Of a stretch of DNA of 64,000 nucleotides, positions 17,299 through 26,645 are shown piece by piece. Location of the stretch: contig JAIXUN010000003.1 of assembly GCA_027483535.1 (NCBI GenBank), forward strand, positions 124,001 through 188,000. Direction: 5' to 3'. Position numbers and translations under genes: made by a program. Numbering within the stretch: the stretch's first letter is position 1; every line of letters starts with the position of its first letter. Source of the DNA: a bacterium (GTDB lineage: Bacteria > Armatimonadota > Fimbriimonadia > Fimbriimonadales > Fimbriimonadaceae). The notes under the pieces are model-generated. The model made no database searches and was not told the origin of the DNA. It was given only the letters and a program-made list of their open reading frames with translations.

Positions 17299-18483
17299 TT
17301 ATCGGCGGCTTGGCGAGAGCTGCGCCTGGTCGATAGGGAATGGGGGGATCGGTCCGAAAAGGGGCCTTGCGGAAGCGCTCCTTTTCAGCCGGGCAAGGTA
17401 CCGTTCCAACTCCTCGATCTCCGCCAAACGGGCGTTCACTTTCAGCGACCCCTGCGCCGACATAGAGTCATCTTCAAGTCTCATTCGGGTTGTTTCGGCA
17501 CGCTTTCGGGTGATTGTTTCTTCCATTCGTCGAATCGCCGATGGCAGTCCGGAAGGGTCTTTTGAACCTGAGCGACTGCTTCGATCCTGTTTTTCGGCCT
17601 CGATGCGGATCCGTTCCGATTGACCGGGGTTCGGGAGCGGCAGCAGGTCTTCGGTGACGTCGAACGCCCGGAACAAGCCCTCGCGATACTCCTTCAATCG
17701 CTCCAAATCTCGGGTGTCGATTTGACCATCGAAGAGCGATTCTTCCACCCGCTCTCGCCAAAGAGTGAAGGCGCGGAAGTTGCTCTTGAACTGCCTTGCT
17801 CGATACCCCGCCTCGGCGGCGTCTTCATCTAGCCCGGCGGCTCGACCAAAGGTGATCGCCTCTTCCAAAGACCCAGCGGAATCGAAGTTTCGAAAGGCGT
17901 CTTGCACCGATTCGGACCGCGCTTGGCTTTGCTGTTTCGCCTCTTGCATTCGTAACCGACGGTCTTCAAAGTAGGCGTCCAAAACGCGGTCGGCCTCCCT
18001 ATCCGCGCTGCGCATTTGCTCAATGGCGGTGAGGCCGTCGATGCGTGCCCGCTGAAGGTCTTGCCCGTACAAGAAGCGATCGACTTCCAGGAATCGACCG
18101 GCGTTGAAGTCGTCCAGCCGAGCCTGGGCTTCCGCCGCCTGATAAGGGGCGGTGGCTACGTTGGCGGCGAATCGCCGCCCACCTGCAAGGGCTCCCAGAG
18201 CGCCTACCGCCAACGCTGCTTCGGAGGGTCGCCCCACTTGCCGCTCTGGAACAGAAAACGGTCTTTCCGTATAGGTTTCCGCCGAAATCCTAGACGATTC
18301 AAACGCTGGATCATAAACCTCGGAACTCTCCACCACCTCCGGTTGAAGTCGCCCCAAGACGGTTTCTAGCCACTCGCCCGACCTCCGCGAGGCCTCCAAC
18401 TTCTTCTCGAGCCATGCCTCCGAAAAGGCGGTTCGAGCCGTCCCCGTGGGACCCAAGAGGTCTCTAAGAGAGCGATTCATCAA
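17299..18483 (-). CDS. Helical internal-virion-like protein
   Basis: 394 residues, strongly helical and charged, with a small hydrophobic Ala/Gly segment (VGALGALAGG near residue 92) and long coiled-coil-like stretches (DRLRMQEAKQQSQARS region; KVNARLAEIEELERYLARL near 355). Overlaps the previous gene by ATGA. In short-tailed phages, helical ejection proteins are encoded at this place, after the nozzle. That role is inferred from order and composition only. Confidence 0.55.
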   Translation of the reverse strand: MMNRSLRDLLGPTGTARTAFSEAWLEKKLEASRRSGEWLETVLGRLQPEVVESSEVYDPAFESSRISAETYTERPFSVPERQVGRPSEAALAVGALGALAGGRRFAANVATAPYQAAEAQARLDDFNAGRFLEVDRFLYGQDLQRARIDGLTAIEQMRSADREADRVLDAYFEDRRLRMQEAKQQSQARSESVQDAFRNFDSAGSLEEAITFGRAAGLDEDAAEAGYRARQFKSNFRAFTLWRERVEESLFDGQIDTRDLERLKEYREGLFRAFDVTEDLLPLPNPGQSERIRIEAEKQDRSSRSGSKDPSGLPSAIRRMEETITRKRAETTRMRLEDDSMSAQGSLKVNARLAEIEELERYLARLKRSASARPLFGPIPPFPIDQAQLSPSRR

Positions 18484-19097
18484 AAGCCCCCCAACATTGG
18501 GTCCCCATCTCTCAGGTTAAGAGGTTGGGTGCGCTTCGGTCGTCGGAAAATCCGCTCCAAGTCACCGGCTCCACCCGAGTAAAGGAAGGCGCTCACCAGT
18601 CCGCTCGGGTCCACTTGAGTGCCCCATCCAGATCGAAAACGGTTCTCGCCGAGCCAGTAGGCGGAGTCCATGTTGCGAGGAGAGGTTGCGGCGAGATCGG
18701 CGCTTTGTTCCCGCCGAGCCTGGGCTCGAACGTCTTCTTCCATAAGGGCCTGACGCAGTCGAGCGGTCTCACTGAGCCGTCTATCCGCCCGCGAATGGGC
18801 GGCGTCCCCGGGTCGATACCCCGCCACCCGCATGGCCCCGGAAGCGTTGGACCGAGCTAAGCGGTCCGCCTCTCCAACACTCTCTCGAAGCGTTTCCAAC
18901 CGAGCGGAAGGGTCATAAACTCCCGCCGCAAGTCGAGAATCGTAGAGCCCCTGACGACGCGCGAGGTCTTCCTCCTGACGACGCATTTGAGCGTCTTGCA
19001 TTCGCCGAGCCTCCCGCATTTCGCGTTCGGCCATGGCGTTCTGACGAGAGGCGCCGAGCAACCCGGCGCCAAGATTCAATAGGTTCAACAAACTCAT
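18480..19097 (-). CDS. Short ejection-protein-like virion component
   Basis: 205 residues from ATG 19097; the frame is open to 19298, but that part overlaps the nozzle gene. A glycine-rich hydrophobic N-terminus (LLNLLNLGAGLLGA) is followed by a charged helix with repeated Arg/Glu/Met and Gln (AEREMREARRMQDAQMRR). This size and pattern resemble T7 gp14-type internal proteins. The stop overlaps the next start (ATGA). Function inferred from position. Confidence 0.55.
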   Translation of the reverse strand: MSLLNLLNLGAGLLGASRQNAMAEREMREARRMQDAQMRRQEEDLARRQGLYDSRLAAGVYDPSARLETLRESVGEADRLARSNASGAMRVAGYRPGDAAHSRADRRLSETARLRQALMEEDVRAQARREQSADLAATSPRNMDSAYWLGENRFRSGWGTQVDPSGLVSAFLYSGGAGDLERIFRRPKRTQPLNLRDGDPMLGGF

Positions 19098-19110
19098 GTT
19101 TTGAAAGGGG

Positions 19111-22100
19111 CTAAGCGCCCCGACTCGACAGCGGAATCCACTCCGCCGCCAAGGAATCCACAAAGGTGGAGAGGTCAGAAGACGGGAATCGAACTTCCAG
19201 CCGGAACGATCGGTCTCGCAGTTCGGGTGGGAAGAGGAAGCTCGCACTTGAAGATGCGGCAAGGTTGAGCGGCGATCCCCACTTGCCATTCGCGCCACTC
19301 AGCACCGTCCCCAGGTTCTCGCCCGTCACCGTGGTCCGCGCCAAGCGCTGAGGGTTACCGGGGATGGGGACAGATCGCCAAGAGGCGTAAGGCGGAAGGT
19401 TGCCCCCGTCGCGATGCCGACCCTCGATCGGTCGATCCGCTTCGGAGTCCCATTCCAGTTCATCGACCGATCCGTTGACGCGAATCGCCCACATGCGGCG
19501 ATCCGGTCCAAAAGCAATCGCCGACCAGCGCGGTTCGCCGTTCGGCTCGGTGAGGGTTCTTTGCCAACGAACCTGCAACGCCGCCCAATCTAGGTTCAAA
19601 TCGGTTGGCGCGAGCGGCACAAGTTCCGCCCCAAACTCCGCTCGAAGCGCCGCCACCGATCCGGAGGAGGAGGCAAGATCCACCCGGCCTTTCGCTTCGA
19701 ACGGTGCCACACCCTCACCGTCGACAAGGTCGACCCAGATTGAGAACGTGCGCGACAGGCGAACGAACTCTTCCAGATCAAGGCTCGGGCGCTGAAAGGC
19801 TCCCGACTCCGTTTCACCCTGAAGGGTGAGCGTAGCCGTGCCCGCGAACAGGGCCGGACCTCCGCCCACATACTGACCGTAACCCTTCAACTCGGCGGAA
19901 ATGGAGACCTTCACCCGGGCTGGGGCTTCGCCCGGACCCACGTAGCGAACGCGGACTTCCGGTTCAAAATCTCGCTCCAACGTAAGGCCGCCGAGTTCGA
20001 CCAACGGAGTCGATGGCGAGACCGTGACCTCCCATCGGGACGGATCCCAGAGATCGGGGTCGGTGAGCTTGGACCTTACGCCGAGCCCCCAACCCACCCT
20101 TCCCAGCCGAAGGTCGTCTGCAGAGACGGTGCCGGGGAGGTCTATTTCCAACCCGATCACGCTCTGCCCGGTGGGTAGCTCTCTGGGAACCGGATACGAA
20201 TCAGCCACCGCCCACTCCTCGCCGTCGAAACGCCAAACGTCGGCCCTGTCGATCTCGATGGGGGTCTCGCCGGAAACGTTCGTGTGCAGCACCATCCGCA
20301 CCCGGTCGATGGTCGCATCGGGCGGAATCTGGGTCCAACCCGCCACTCCAAGACCGCGCAGTTCCTCGCCCACGTCCCCCGCTGCAACGTTGGCAAGGGT
20401 CGCTGCATTTTCATCGGTCAACGCGGCAAAAGAAGGGTCGGACCACGGGGTGGTGGAACCTTCTCGTCCCAGCGAAGAGATCGCTCCCGTCGCCCCCAGG
20501 GCGGGGGTCCACACCTGCTGGATCGTCTCCGATTCGTCTTGAGAAAGGGCGTATTCGTACGCTTCCCAGGTCGGAATTCCGGAATCGTCCAGCGCGGGCT
20601 TTTCGGGGTCGACAGGTCGAAACACCATGGCTCGACGCCCGAGCACCAACCACAAGGAGCCCGTGGCGTGATCGCAATCCAACTGCAAATCGGCCTTTTG
20701 CAGGGTCGGGAATTCGGGGCGTTGCGCCTCGTAAAGAAACTCCCGGACGGTGCCGCGAATCGCGGCTGAAAGTTCGAGCGGCCTTACCTGCGCGTCGCGG
20801 TCGAAACCCGCCTCCGCCGCGACAAACCAAACGTTGAAGTCGGCATCCACAAACGCGCACCCGTAACCCCCGCGCGGAGGTCGATACCGGACAAACGCAC
20901 GGGGACCGAGAACTCCGTTCGAACCGGGAATCTGGCGCAGAGGAGTCATGGCGGAAGGACGCTCTCCGGCTTGCGAGTAAACGGCGCGCTTCCCGAGCAC
21001 GATCAAACTCGGACCCGCAGCCACCGCCCCCACGGGCTCGTCGCCAAAGTCTTCGGCAAGGCTGTAGTCGCCGGGTTGACCCTCGTCTTCCGGGCTGTAG
21101 GCGGCCTCTTCAGAGAACAACTCCTCGGCAACCCCCACGCGGGAATGCCGAACGTTGCCCTTTCCGCCCTGAAAGAGCCAAACCACCCACCCTTTGTAAG
21201 CCGCTCCGCCCACCAGACCCTGGGTTTGAAAAGGCGGAACCGGCTGAGGCGAGTCCTCTGCCAGATCGGTGACAGCGGGGAGGCTGGCCAACGTGTGGGC
21301 TTCCACGGTGTCGATCCATTCGGTCGGCTCATCAGTAAGGTGCGGCACTCGCCCGAGTTCTCGCCACACTTCGGCCGCAGGGTCGAAGCGCAGATACTGA
21401 ACTTCGGTGAAGCCGCCCGCTTCGGCAGGCGGGGTGGTGAGTCGCAACCGGGCACCTGAGGAGGGACCAAACACGGCGAAGGGAGCGCCATTCACCACTT
21501 CAGAAATGGCCTCACGCTGCTTCAGCACCGATCGATCACCCACACCCGGTCCCAGGTATCTCACTCCATAGCGGATGGGCGCGGGATCCTCTGCATCGAA
21601 GTCCCACAGACGGTCGGTCGGCGAATCCGCAACAAGGTGAGTGCCTCCCAGCCAGATGGGGCGAATCTCGAAGGCGGTCCCGTCTCGGAATCGGGTGACT
21701 CGACCCGTGAGCCGGAATCGCAGACCTTCAAGGGCATTTCGACCCGTGACGCCCCGTAGCCTAACCACCCAAACCATTCGAGTTGCAGCGAGAGGATCGT
21801 TGAACCTTTCCACCGCCTCCACAGCTTGCCACACGCCCCCGATCCGGACTTCAAACGCGGCCCCTGTTCTAGAAAAGGTCTCGAAAACGGCTCCGCCCAC
21901 CACCTCGATCGCGAAATGGTCGTACCGATCTGCATTGAGAGGTTCGGCGAAAACCATCGTCACCTGAGTCCGGTGCGCCTTACCGTTGTCGTTGTCTCGC
22001 CCCAGAACCAACACCGATCCGTCCACCTCGGTCGTTCCGATATCGAGAATGCCGTCGGTGCTGGTTACGGTGACGGAGTCGGGCGAGGTCCCGAGCAATC

Positions 22101-22611
22101 GCCACCCTCGGCGGTCCATCGCTTGGGGGTCGATGGTGAGGTCGGGATCGCTGGGCGGCGGGGTGTACGCCTGGTCTTGTAAAGGAATGAGAGGCTCGGT
22201 GGTGCCGATGGATCGCCGCCAAAGGGACCGTTCTGCCCCCGGGGCGATGAGGTAGCCAACACCCCCAAAAGCGAACCCGTGAAAGGAGGAATCGGGGAGT
22301 TCCCCGACGGCGGAAAGAGCGGTTCGGGTGCGACCATCGGCGGAGTGTCGATACGCCTGGACCGCTCCTTCAAGCTTCTGAAAGGATAGATATTCCTCCT
22401 GAAACTTATACAAATCATCGTATCCGGAGAGATAGAGGAAGCCCCTGTTCTCGCCCGAGCCACCGGGAGCGGCGAACAGGTTTCGGTAGCCGTTTCGAAA
22501 ACGCAATCGACCATCGGCCACCGTCATGTTGCGCATGGATTCCGCGTGAGCGGGTTGCTCCGATCGGGGTGCCAGACCACCAAAGCGGTCGAGCCGAAAT
22601 TTGCGAATCAT
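19111..22611 (-). CDS. Large tail nozzle-like virion protein
   Basis: 1166 residues, almost entirely strand-rich. It opens with a motif pattern seen in podovirus nozzle (tail tubular B) proteins: GGLAPRSEQPAHAESMRN, then GRLRFRNGYRNLF. It follows the adaptor gene by 2 bases, as nozzle follows adaptor in T7-like phages. T7 gp12 is about 800 residues, so this one is longer, probably through extra beta domains in the C-terminal half (two segments with LTLEGE-like repeats near 920-1000). Assigned by position and N-terminal pattern. Confidence 0.65.
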   Translation of the reverse strand: MIRKFRLDRFGGLAPRSEQPAHAESMRNMTVADGRLRFRNGYRNLFAAPGGSGENRGFLYLSGYDDLYKFQEEYLSFQKLEGAVQAYRHSADGRTRTALSAVGELPDSSFHGFAFGGVGYLIAPGAERSLWRRSIGTTEPLIPLQDQAYTPPPSDPDLTIDPQAMDRRGWRLLGTSPDSVTVTSTDGILDIGTTEVDGSVLVLGRDNDNGKAHRTQVTMVFAEPLNADRYDHFAIEVVGGAVFETFSRTGAAFEVRIGGVWQAVEAVERFNDPLAATRMVWVVRLRGVTGRNALEGLRFRLTGRVTRFRDGTAFEIRPIWLGGTHLVADSPTDRLWDFDAEDPAPIRYGVRYLGPGVGDRSVLKQREAISEVVNGAPFAVFGPSSGARLRLTTPPAEAGGFTEVQYLRFDPAAEVWRELGRVPHLTDEPTEWIDTVEAHTLASLPAVTDLAEDSPQPVPPFQTQGLVGGAAYKGWVVWLFQGGKGNVRHSRVGVAEELFSEEAAYSPEDEGQPGDYSLAEDFGDEPVGAVAAGPSLIVLGKRAVYSQAGERPSAMTPLRQIPGSNGVLGPRAFVRYRPPRGGYGCAFVDADFNVWFVAAEAGFDRDAQVRPLELSAAIRGTVREFLYEAQRPEFPTLQKADLQLDCDHATGSLWLVLGRRAMVFRPVDPEKPALDDSGIPTWEAYEYALSQDESETIQQVWTPALGATGAISSLGREGSTTPWSDPSFAALTDENAATLANVAAGDVGEELRGLGVAGWTQIPPDATIDRVRMVLHTNVSGETPIEIDRADVWRFDGEEWAVADSYPVPRELPTGQSVIGLEIDLPGTVSADDLRLGRVGWGLGVRSKLTDPDLWDPSRWEVTVSPSTPLVELGGLTLERDFEPEVRVRYVGPGEAPARVKVSISAELKGYGQYVGGGPALFAGTATLTLQGETESGAFQRPSLDLEEFVRLSRTFSIWVDLVDGEGVAPFEAKGRVDLASSSGSVAALRAEFGAELVPLAPTDLNLDWAALQVRWQRTLTEPNGEPRWSAIAFGPDRRMWAIRVNGSVDELEWDSEADRPIEGRHRDGGNLPPYASWRSVPIPGNPQRLARTTVTGENLGTVLSGANGKWGSPLNLAASSSASFLFPPELRDRSFRLEVRFPSSDLSTFVDSLAAEWIPLSSRGA

Positions 22612-22613
22612 TC

Positions 22614-23297
22614 CTAAACCGCCAGCGCGCTTTTGCCCAGCGCGGGCTTCAGAAATACCACGCGTTCCGCTTCTTGCGCGTCTCTCACCCTTGCGGCGGC
22701 GCCGAGCGCTTCTGCGCGCATGCGGTCGAGCCGAACCCGCTGACTGGGTTCGGTGGCTTGCGGCTCGGCGGCGATCACCACGGCGAGGGTGGCAATGTGC
22801 GGTTGAAGCTCGGTGGGAAAATCGAGCTCTTGGGTCGGTTCCTCTAGGCTCAGGATCGGCGGGAGATACGCGCCAGAAACCTCGATCGGTCCGTTCAGTA
22901 CCGCGCTACCGCTTGGGGCGGGCACCAAAACCAACCCTTCCGCGGAGGTGACGTGGAACGACTTCGGCGAGCCGGGTTCGGCTCTTCGCCACCCGGGAAA
23001 TCGTCGGTCGAGCTCCCACGGCGCGGCTCGGCGGAGCTCTTCACCGTCGTATCGTACGGCGTCGATGCGGAGGTATCGGCAGTCGAAGGTGGGCCCGGTG
23101 AGGGGGTAAGCGGCCTTGCCGACGGTGAGGTGGCATCGACCGTTGTCGGTCCACAGTTTGGCTCGTCGGGCGAGTTCGTTTTGAGCCTCGTTGAGGAAGT
23201 CGACGATGGCGTCGTCTTCTAGCGGGAACGGGCCGATGGGGTCGAGGTCGTACGCGGTGAGCGCACGGAATCTTTCGATGAGTTTGGTTAGGTTCAT
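22614..23297 (-). CDS. Head-to-tail adaptor-like protein
   Basis: 227 residues. The N-terminal LIERFRALTAYD...DDAIVDFLNEAQNELARR is the helical start typical of phage adaptor proteins of the gp11/gp4 kind, which sit between portal and tail. A strand-rich middle and a long C-terminal helix follow. The gene precedes the nozzle-like gene by 2 bases. Its ATG comes directly after a strong hairpin and T-run (23300-23333), and the only plausible ribosome site (GGAAGGGG) is in the 3' arm of that hairpin. Confidence 0.65.
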   Translation of the reverse strand: MNLTKLIERFRALTAYDLDPIGPFPLEDDAIVDFLNEAQNELARRAKLWTDNGRCHLTVGKAAYPLTGPTFDCRYLRIDAVRYDGEELRRAAPWELDRRFPGWRRAEPGSPKSFHVTSAEGLVLVPAPSGSAVLNGPIEVSGAYLPPILSLEEPTQELDFPTELQPHIATLAVVIAAEPQATEPSQRVRLDRMRAEALGAAARVRDAQEAERVVFLKPALGKSALAV

Positions 23298-23299
23298 AA

Positions 23300-23333
23300 G
23301 AAAAAAGCCCCTTCCGGGTGTCCGGAAGGGGCT
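23300..23333 (-). terminator. Terminator-like hairpin abutting the adaptor start codon
   Basis: AGCCCCTTCCGG (23306-23317) pairs perfectly with CCGGAAGGGGCT (23322-23333) over 12 bp; on the minus strand six Ts follow, then CTT and the adaptor ATG. It fits a terminator for transcripts entering from the repeat region, or a control point for the tail genes. Confidence 0.75.
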
Positions 23334-23394
23334 GGGTTGTCGTTGGTTTTGGGGTTGTTTATTGGGCTCGTCTAGGCTAGTTTTTCGGTGAGCA

Positions 23395-24345
23395 GGGCGA
23401 TCTCATTCCCCTCCCGGGAGGGGTGGCCTGAAAGGCCGGGGTGGTCTCCGGAAAACCCTCGCCCCTCTGGGGGAGAGGGTGCCCCGGCAGGGGCGGGTGA
23501 GGGGTCTCCCCGTTCCGTCTTAGCGCCCACCGACAATTGTTGGCAAAGGGCTCCTCGACCTCTCGTGTGGTTCTTCGTTGACCTGAAAAGCACCTTTCCC
23601 GGACCCCTCACCCGGCCTTCGGCCACCCTCTCCCCCAGAGGGGCGAGGGTCCGACAGAAGACGTTTCAAATTCCCTCCGAGAAGGTCCGCAGGACCGGCG
23701 AGACTGTTAGCCCAGACCGATAGGTCTGGGTAGGTCGATTCCAAAAGATCAAAGGTCCGGAGGACCGACCAGAAGCTCCCGAAAAAGCTAATGTCGTTAT
23801 GAGACCCTCTTGCCAGGGCTCCGCCCTTCTGGCCCTTAATGGACTTTCAAACCCAGAGTTGAAACCCTGGGCTGCGATGCTTGTCGCGGCTCCGCCGCTT
23901 TGCCTTGTTTGTGGCGGGAACCCAGATTCATTCCCCTCTATGGAGGGGTGGCCTGAAAGGCCGGGGTGGTCTCCGGATTCACAACACCTCATGGGAACCA
24001 ATCTCTCTTGGGGATCTTCTTGCGGTGCTTATAGATGTGAAGGCGTTCAAAAACGCCGACCACCCCGTCGCTTCGCGCCACCCCTCCATAGAGGGGAATT
24101 TGTTTGGTCGGCTCTCTCAAAGGTCCGGCAGGACCGACCCGAAGCTCCGAAACGTCTTTCGAGAACTTTCCGGAAACCACCCCGTTCCCGATGAATCGGG
24201 ACCACCCCTCCCAGGAGGGGAATTTATCTGGTCGGATCCTCATCAAACGGGCGGTGCATGGTCATGCCGCGACCCTCGTTGCCGACACATCCGGAGCGGG
24301 CGAGGGTCTCAAAACCCGATCCCGGAACATTAAGAAAACTTAACA
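23395..24345. repeat. Intergenic palindromic repeat cluster C (inside the virion cassette)
   Basis: No gene is visible. The families of clusters A and B recur: CCCTCGCCCCTCTGGGGGAGAGGGTG with its GGGTGAGGGG partner (about 23455-23500, reversed at 23605-23650), GGTCCGCAGGACC with CCCAGACCGATAGGTCTGGG (about 23685-23735), reversed GCCAGGGCTCCGCCC and CCCAG...CTGGG units (23810-23875), and a full composite element at 23930-24100. Confidence 0.8.
23930..24100. repeat. Composite inverted-end repeat element, 171 bp
   Basis: ATTCCCCTCTATGGAGGGGTGGCC...GGGGTGGTC at the left and GACCACCCCG...CCACCCCTCCATAGAGGGGAATT at the right are inverted copies of about 43 bases. The ~85-base core is unrelated to the cores of the elements at 13535, 48004 and 50881. 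Confidence 0.75.
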
Positions 24346-24417
24346 ATGTAGCAACCGAACCTGTAACGCGTACCGGGTGAGTACGTCTTACTGAAGTCCA
24401 CGGATGGGGGAGAAAAC

Positions 24418-25491
24418 ATGTCAACACTCGCTTTCGCGCTACTCACAATCGCCGCCGTTTCCCAAGACAAAGCTCAGAAGGTCGACCCCTTCAAGCAGCC
24501 ACAATTCGAAATCCTCAGGGACAATCCGTCGAACGAGGTACTAGTCACCATCGATCAGTTCGACCCCAAAGCGTGGCGAACAGGGCTGAAGAAGCAATCT
24601 CCGATCTCCATCAAGTCGATCACGTCGGCGAAGATCTTTGAAAACGCCGACGCGGTTTGGCTGGAGGACGAGTCCACCGTAACCGTGATCGTCGAAGCCG
24701 CTTTTCTGCGCCGACAGCCCATCTTTCACGATCTTCTCCTCGGCGAAGAGATTCAATCCCTGTTCGCAAAAGACGCCTCGCCCGTGTTCAAGTTTGGTCT
24801 GCAAAGCAAAGATCGCATCTCGATGCTGATTAAGAACAGCCTCCTTGCCCGAGAGCCGGAGATGAACTTTGCGGTGGACCTCAACACCCCCGGCAAGGTT
24901 TGGATTTCACCAAAACTGCAAGGTTCGCTCACGATCGGAACGAAAGAACTGAAGGTGAACTGCGATGGGGCGGCGGGGCAACCCAGTGCGCCGGAGGCCT
25001 TCCAGTCCAAATACGTAGACGAGGTAGGACGCAAGCGCCTCATGGAAGATCTCCACAAGCCCGTCGTCGTCAGTTCGCCCACGTTCGGCAGCACTCTCAA
25101 CCTGATCAAGTTGGCGGGTCGAACCGCGGTCAGAGTGGAACAGCGCCTGTGGTCATTGGCGGGCTACGATTCGGACGAATCGCTCCGGCTCACTCGAAGA
25201 CCCGCCTCCCCAACTCCGATTCCGTTCCAAAAACTAGACCGCTGGAAGCAATCGAGCCTGCGCGCTTTTGTCCAAGCCAAGTTCAAGGATTTTGGGTTCA
25301 CCACCGCCCAAGACGGGCTTGCCGCATTGGAAGAGGGCAAGTTCAAAGAGTCCTTTGGGGGCTTCGCCCTGAGATTCCAAACCGATGCGGATCAGTCGTA
25401 TTTGAGATCGCCCATCCAGATCGCGTTCCAGCCTCCCGTTTCCAGTTCTGATGCGGCCTTGTCTGGTCCAGCCTTGGGAGCCAAGCAATGA
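24418..25491 (+). CDS. Secreted protein of unknown function, first of a paralog pair
   Basis: 357 residues. A short signal-like N-terminus (LAFALLTIAAVSQ) and a GGGGGAG ribosome site just before the ATG are clear. It is related to the next gene: both have a VLVTIDQFDPKAWR / VLITWKPKDAIAWR segment near the N-terminus and a PFQKLDRWKQSSL / PFSSLPEWKQKAL segment near the C-terminus. No catalytic motif is recognised. It lies on the + strand within the interruption of the minus-strand virion cassette, and overlaps its paralog by ATGA. Confidence 0.75.
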   Translation: MSTLAFALLTIAAVSQDKAQKVDPFKQPQFEILRDNPSNEVLVTIDQFDPKAWRTGLKKQSPISIKSITSAKIFENADAVWLEDESTVTVIVEAAFLRRQPIFHDLLLGEEIQSLFAKDASPVFKFGLQSKDRISMLIKNSLLAREPEMNFAVDLNTPGKVWISPKLQGSLTIGTKELKVNCDGAAGQPSAPEAFQSKYVDEVGRKRLMEDLHKPVVVSSPTFGSTLNLIKLAGRTAVRVEQRLWSLAGYDSDESLRLTRRPASPTPIPFQKLDRWKQSSLRAFVQAKFKDFGFTTAQDGLAALEEGKFKESFGGFALRFQTDADQSYLRSPIQIAFQPPVSSSDAALSGPALGAKQ

Positions 25492-26456
25492 GCGCCCTCG
25501 CCTTGACGTGCCTTTTGGGCGCCTCCGTTGGCCTCGGGCAGACTTCCATGACAGAGGTCTATCCCGAGGTACTCATCACTTGGAAACCGAAGGACGCCAT
25601 TGCGTGGCGCAAGAAACTTCCGCCCGTTAAGCCGGTCGATATTGTGAGTCTGCCCAAGGCCTCCGATTTGGAGGAGTTGCCCGCGCTGAGGATTCGGTTT
25701 CCAAAGGAAAAGGTCGACGTGCTGATCGATCGCGCCTGTTTCGCTTCGGAGGGTCTTTTCCTCGAGTTGCTGTTTCGGGAGTCGGTCGTTGAGTTCTTCA
25801 AATCGAACGGGTTCCAGTCTGCTGTCATCGACGGGCAAACCGGGTCGAAGCTGTTTAAGCGAACTTACAAGTTGATGACCTCGGGAATCTCCGCGGGTGC
25901 TTACCAAGAAGAGGGTCATCCTTCCGGAGAGTTTATGCTCTGCCCATCGATTACCGGGTTCCTGGTAGTCAATGGTGAAGAGAAAAGAGTTGACGCTCAC
26001 CTGCCGTTCCCGAACGACATGGGACGTTTTCAACTCAACCCTTCGTTCGACTTGGCTCCGGACTCCATTCCAAAAAGGGAATTCCAAGTGACTAATCTGA
26101 TCGCGAGTTCTCGGTCCGTTCAAGCGCTCGGCTTAGCGGGCGAGGCATGGCGATTGCTACACAAACGGTTGGCTGACTTGTCAGAGTCACCCCACTTGTA
26201 TGGTGGACCGCGCCCGGAAAAGCAAAAGCCGGTGCCCTTTTCTTCGCTCCCAGAATGGAAGCAAAAGGCCCTTCTGAATTACCGACCTCTGCTGTCTGTT
26301 GATGAGAGAGTTGATCAAGAGGAGGTTCGGAAGATCATTCGGAACAGCCTTTTCCGACAGAGCTTTGTGGGGGTCGAGGTCATGATGACCTCTCCTTCTC
26401 CGAACGGCAGTCTGGGTGGCGGATCGCGGATCGTGCTGCTCAGCCGTAGGGGTTGA
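25488..26456 (+). CDS. Secreted protein of unknown function, second of a paralog pair
   Basis: 322 residues, signal peptide LALTCLLGASVGLGQ. Translationally coupled to the preceding paralog. Shared segments include the AWR(K/T) start region and the WKQ motif. A C-terminal glycine/serine run (SPSPNGSLGGGS) precedes a short hydrophobic end. Function unknown. The pair could be cargo carried within the cassette or host genes placed there by rearrangement. Confidence 0.75.
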   Translation: MSALALTCLLGASVGLGQTSMTEVYPEVLITWKPKDAIAWRKKLPPVKPVDIVSLPKASDLEELPALRIRFPKEKVDVLIDRACFASEGLFLELLFRESVVEFFKSNGFQSAVIDGQTGSKLFKRTYKLMTSGISAGAYQEEGHPSGEFMLCPSITGFLVVNGEEKRVDAHLPFPNDMGRFQLNPSFDLAPDSIPKREFQVTNLIASSRSVQALGLAGEAWRLLHKRLADLSESPHLYGGPRPEKQKPVPFSSLPEWKQKALLNYRPLLSVDERVDQEEVRKIIRNSLFRQSFVGVEVMMTSPSPNGSLGGGSRIVLLSRRG

Positions 26457-26494
26457 TCCTTTGCAGGTTCTCGGTTAAGCGAAGTGGGCTGTTG

Positions 26495-26645
26495 CGGGGC
26501 CGCAGCGATGATGGTCGCGGCTCCGCCGCTCGGTCTTGTTTGTGGCAGGAATCCCGACTCATTCCCCTTCCGGGAGGGGAATGTCGCTGGTCTGCTCCCT
26601 ATAAAAGGTCCAGAGGACCGGGAAAACTATTAGCCCATGTGGGAC
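26495..26645. repeat. Truncated repeat cluster D
   Basis: Fragments in reverse orientation: CGGCTCCGCCGC (about 26518-26530), CCCCTTCCGGGAGGGGAAT (about 26563-26581) and GGTCCAGAGGACC followed by TTAGCCCA. The last unit runs into the 3' end of the acyltransferase gene and provides its stop codon. Confidence 0.7.
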
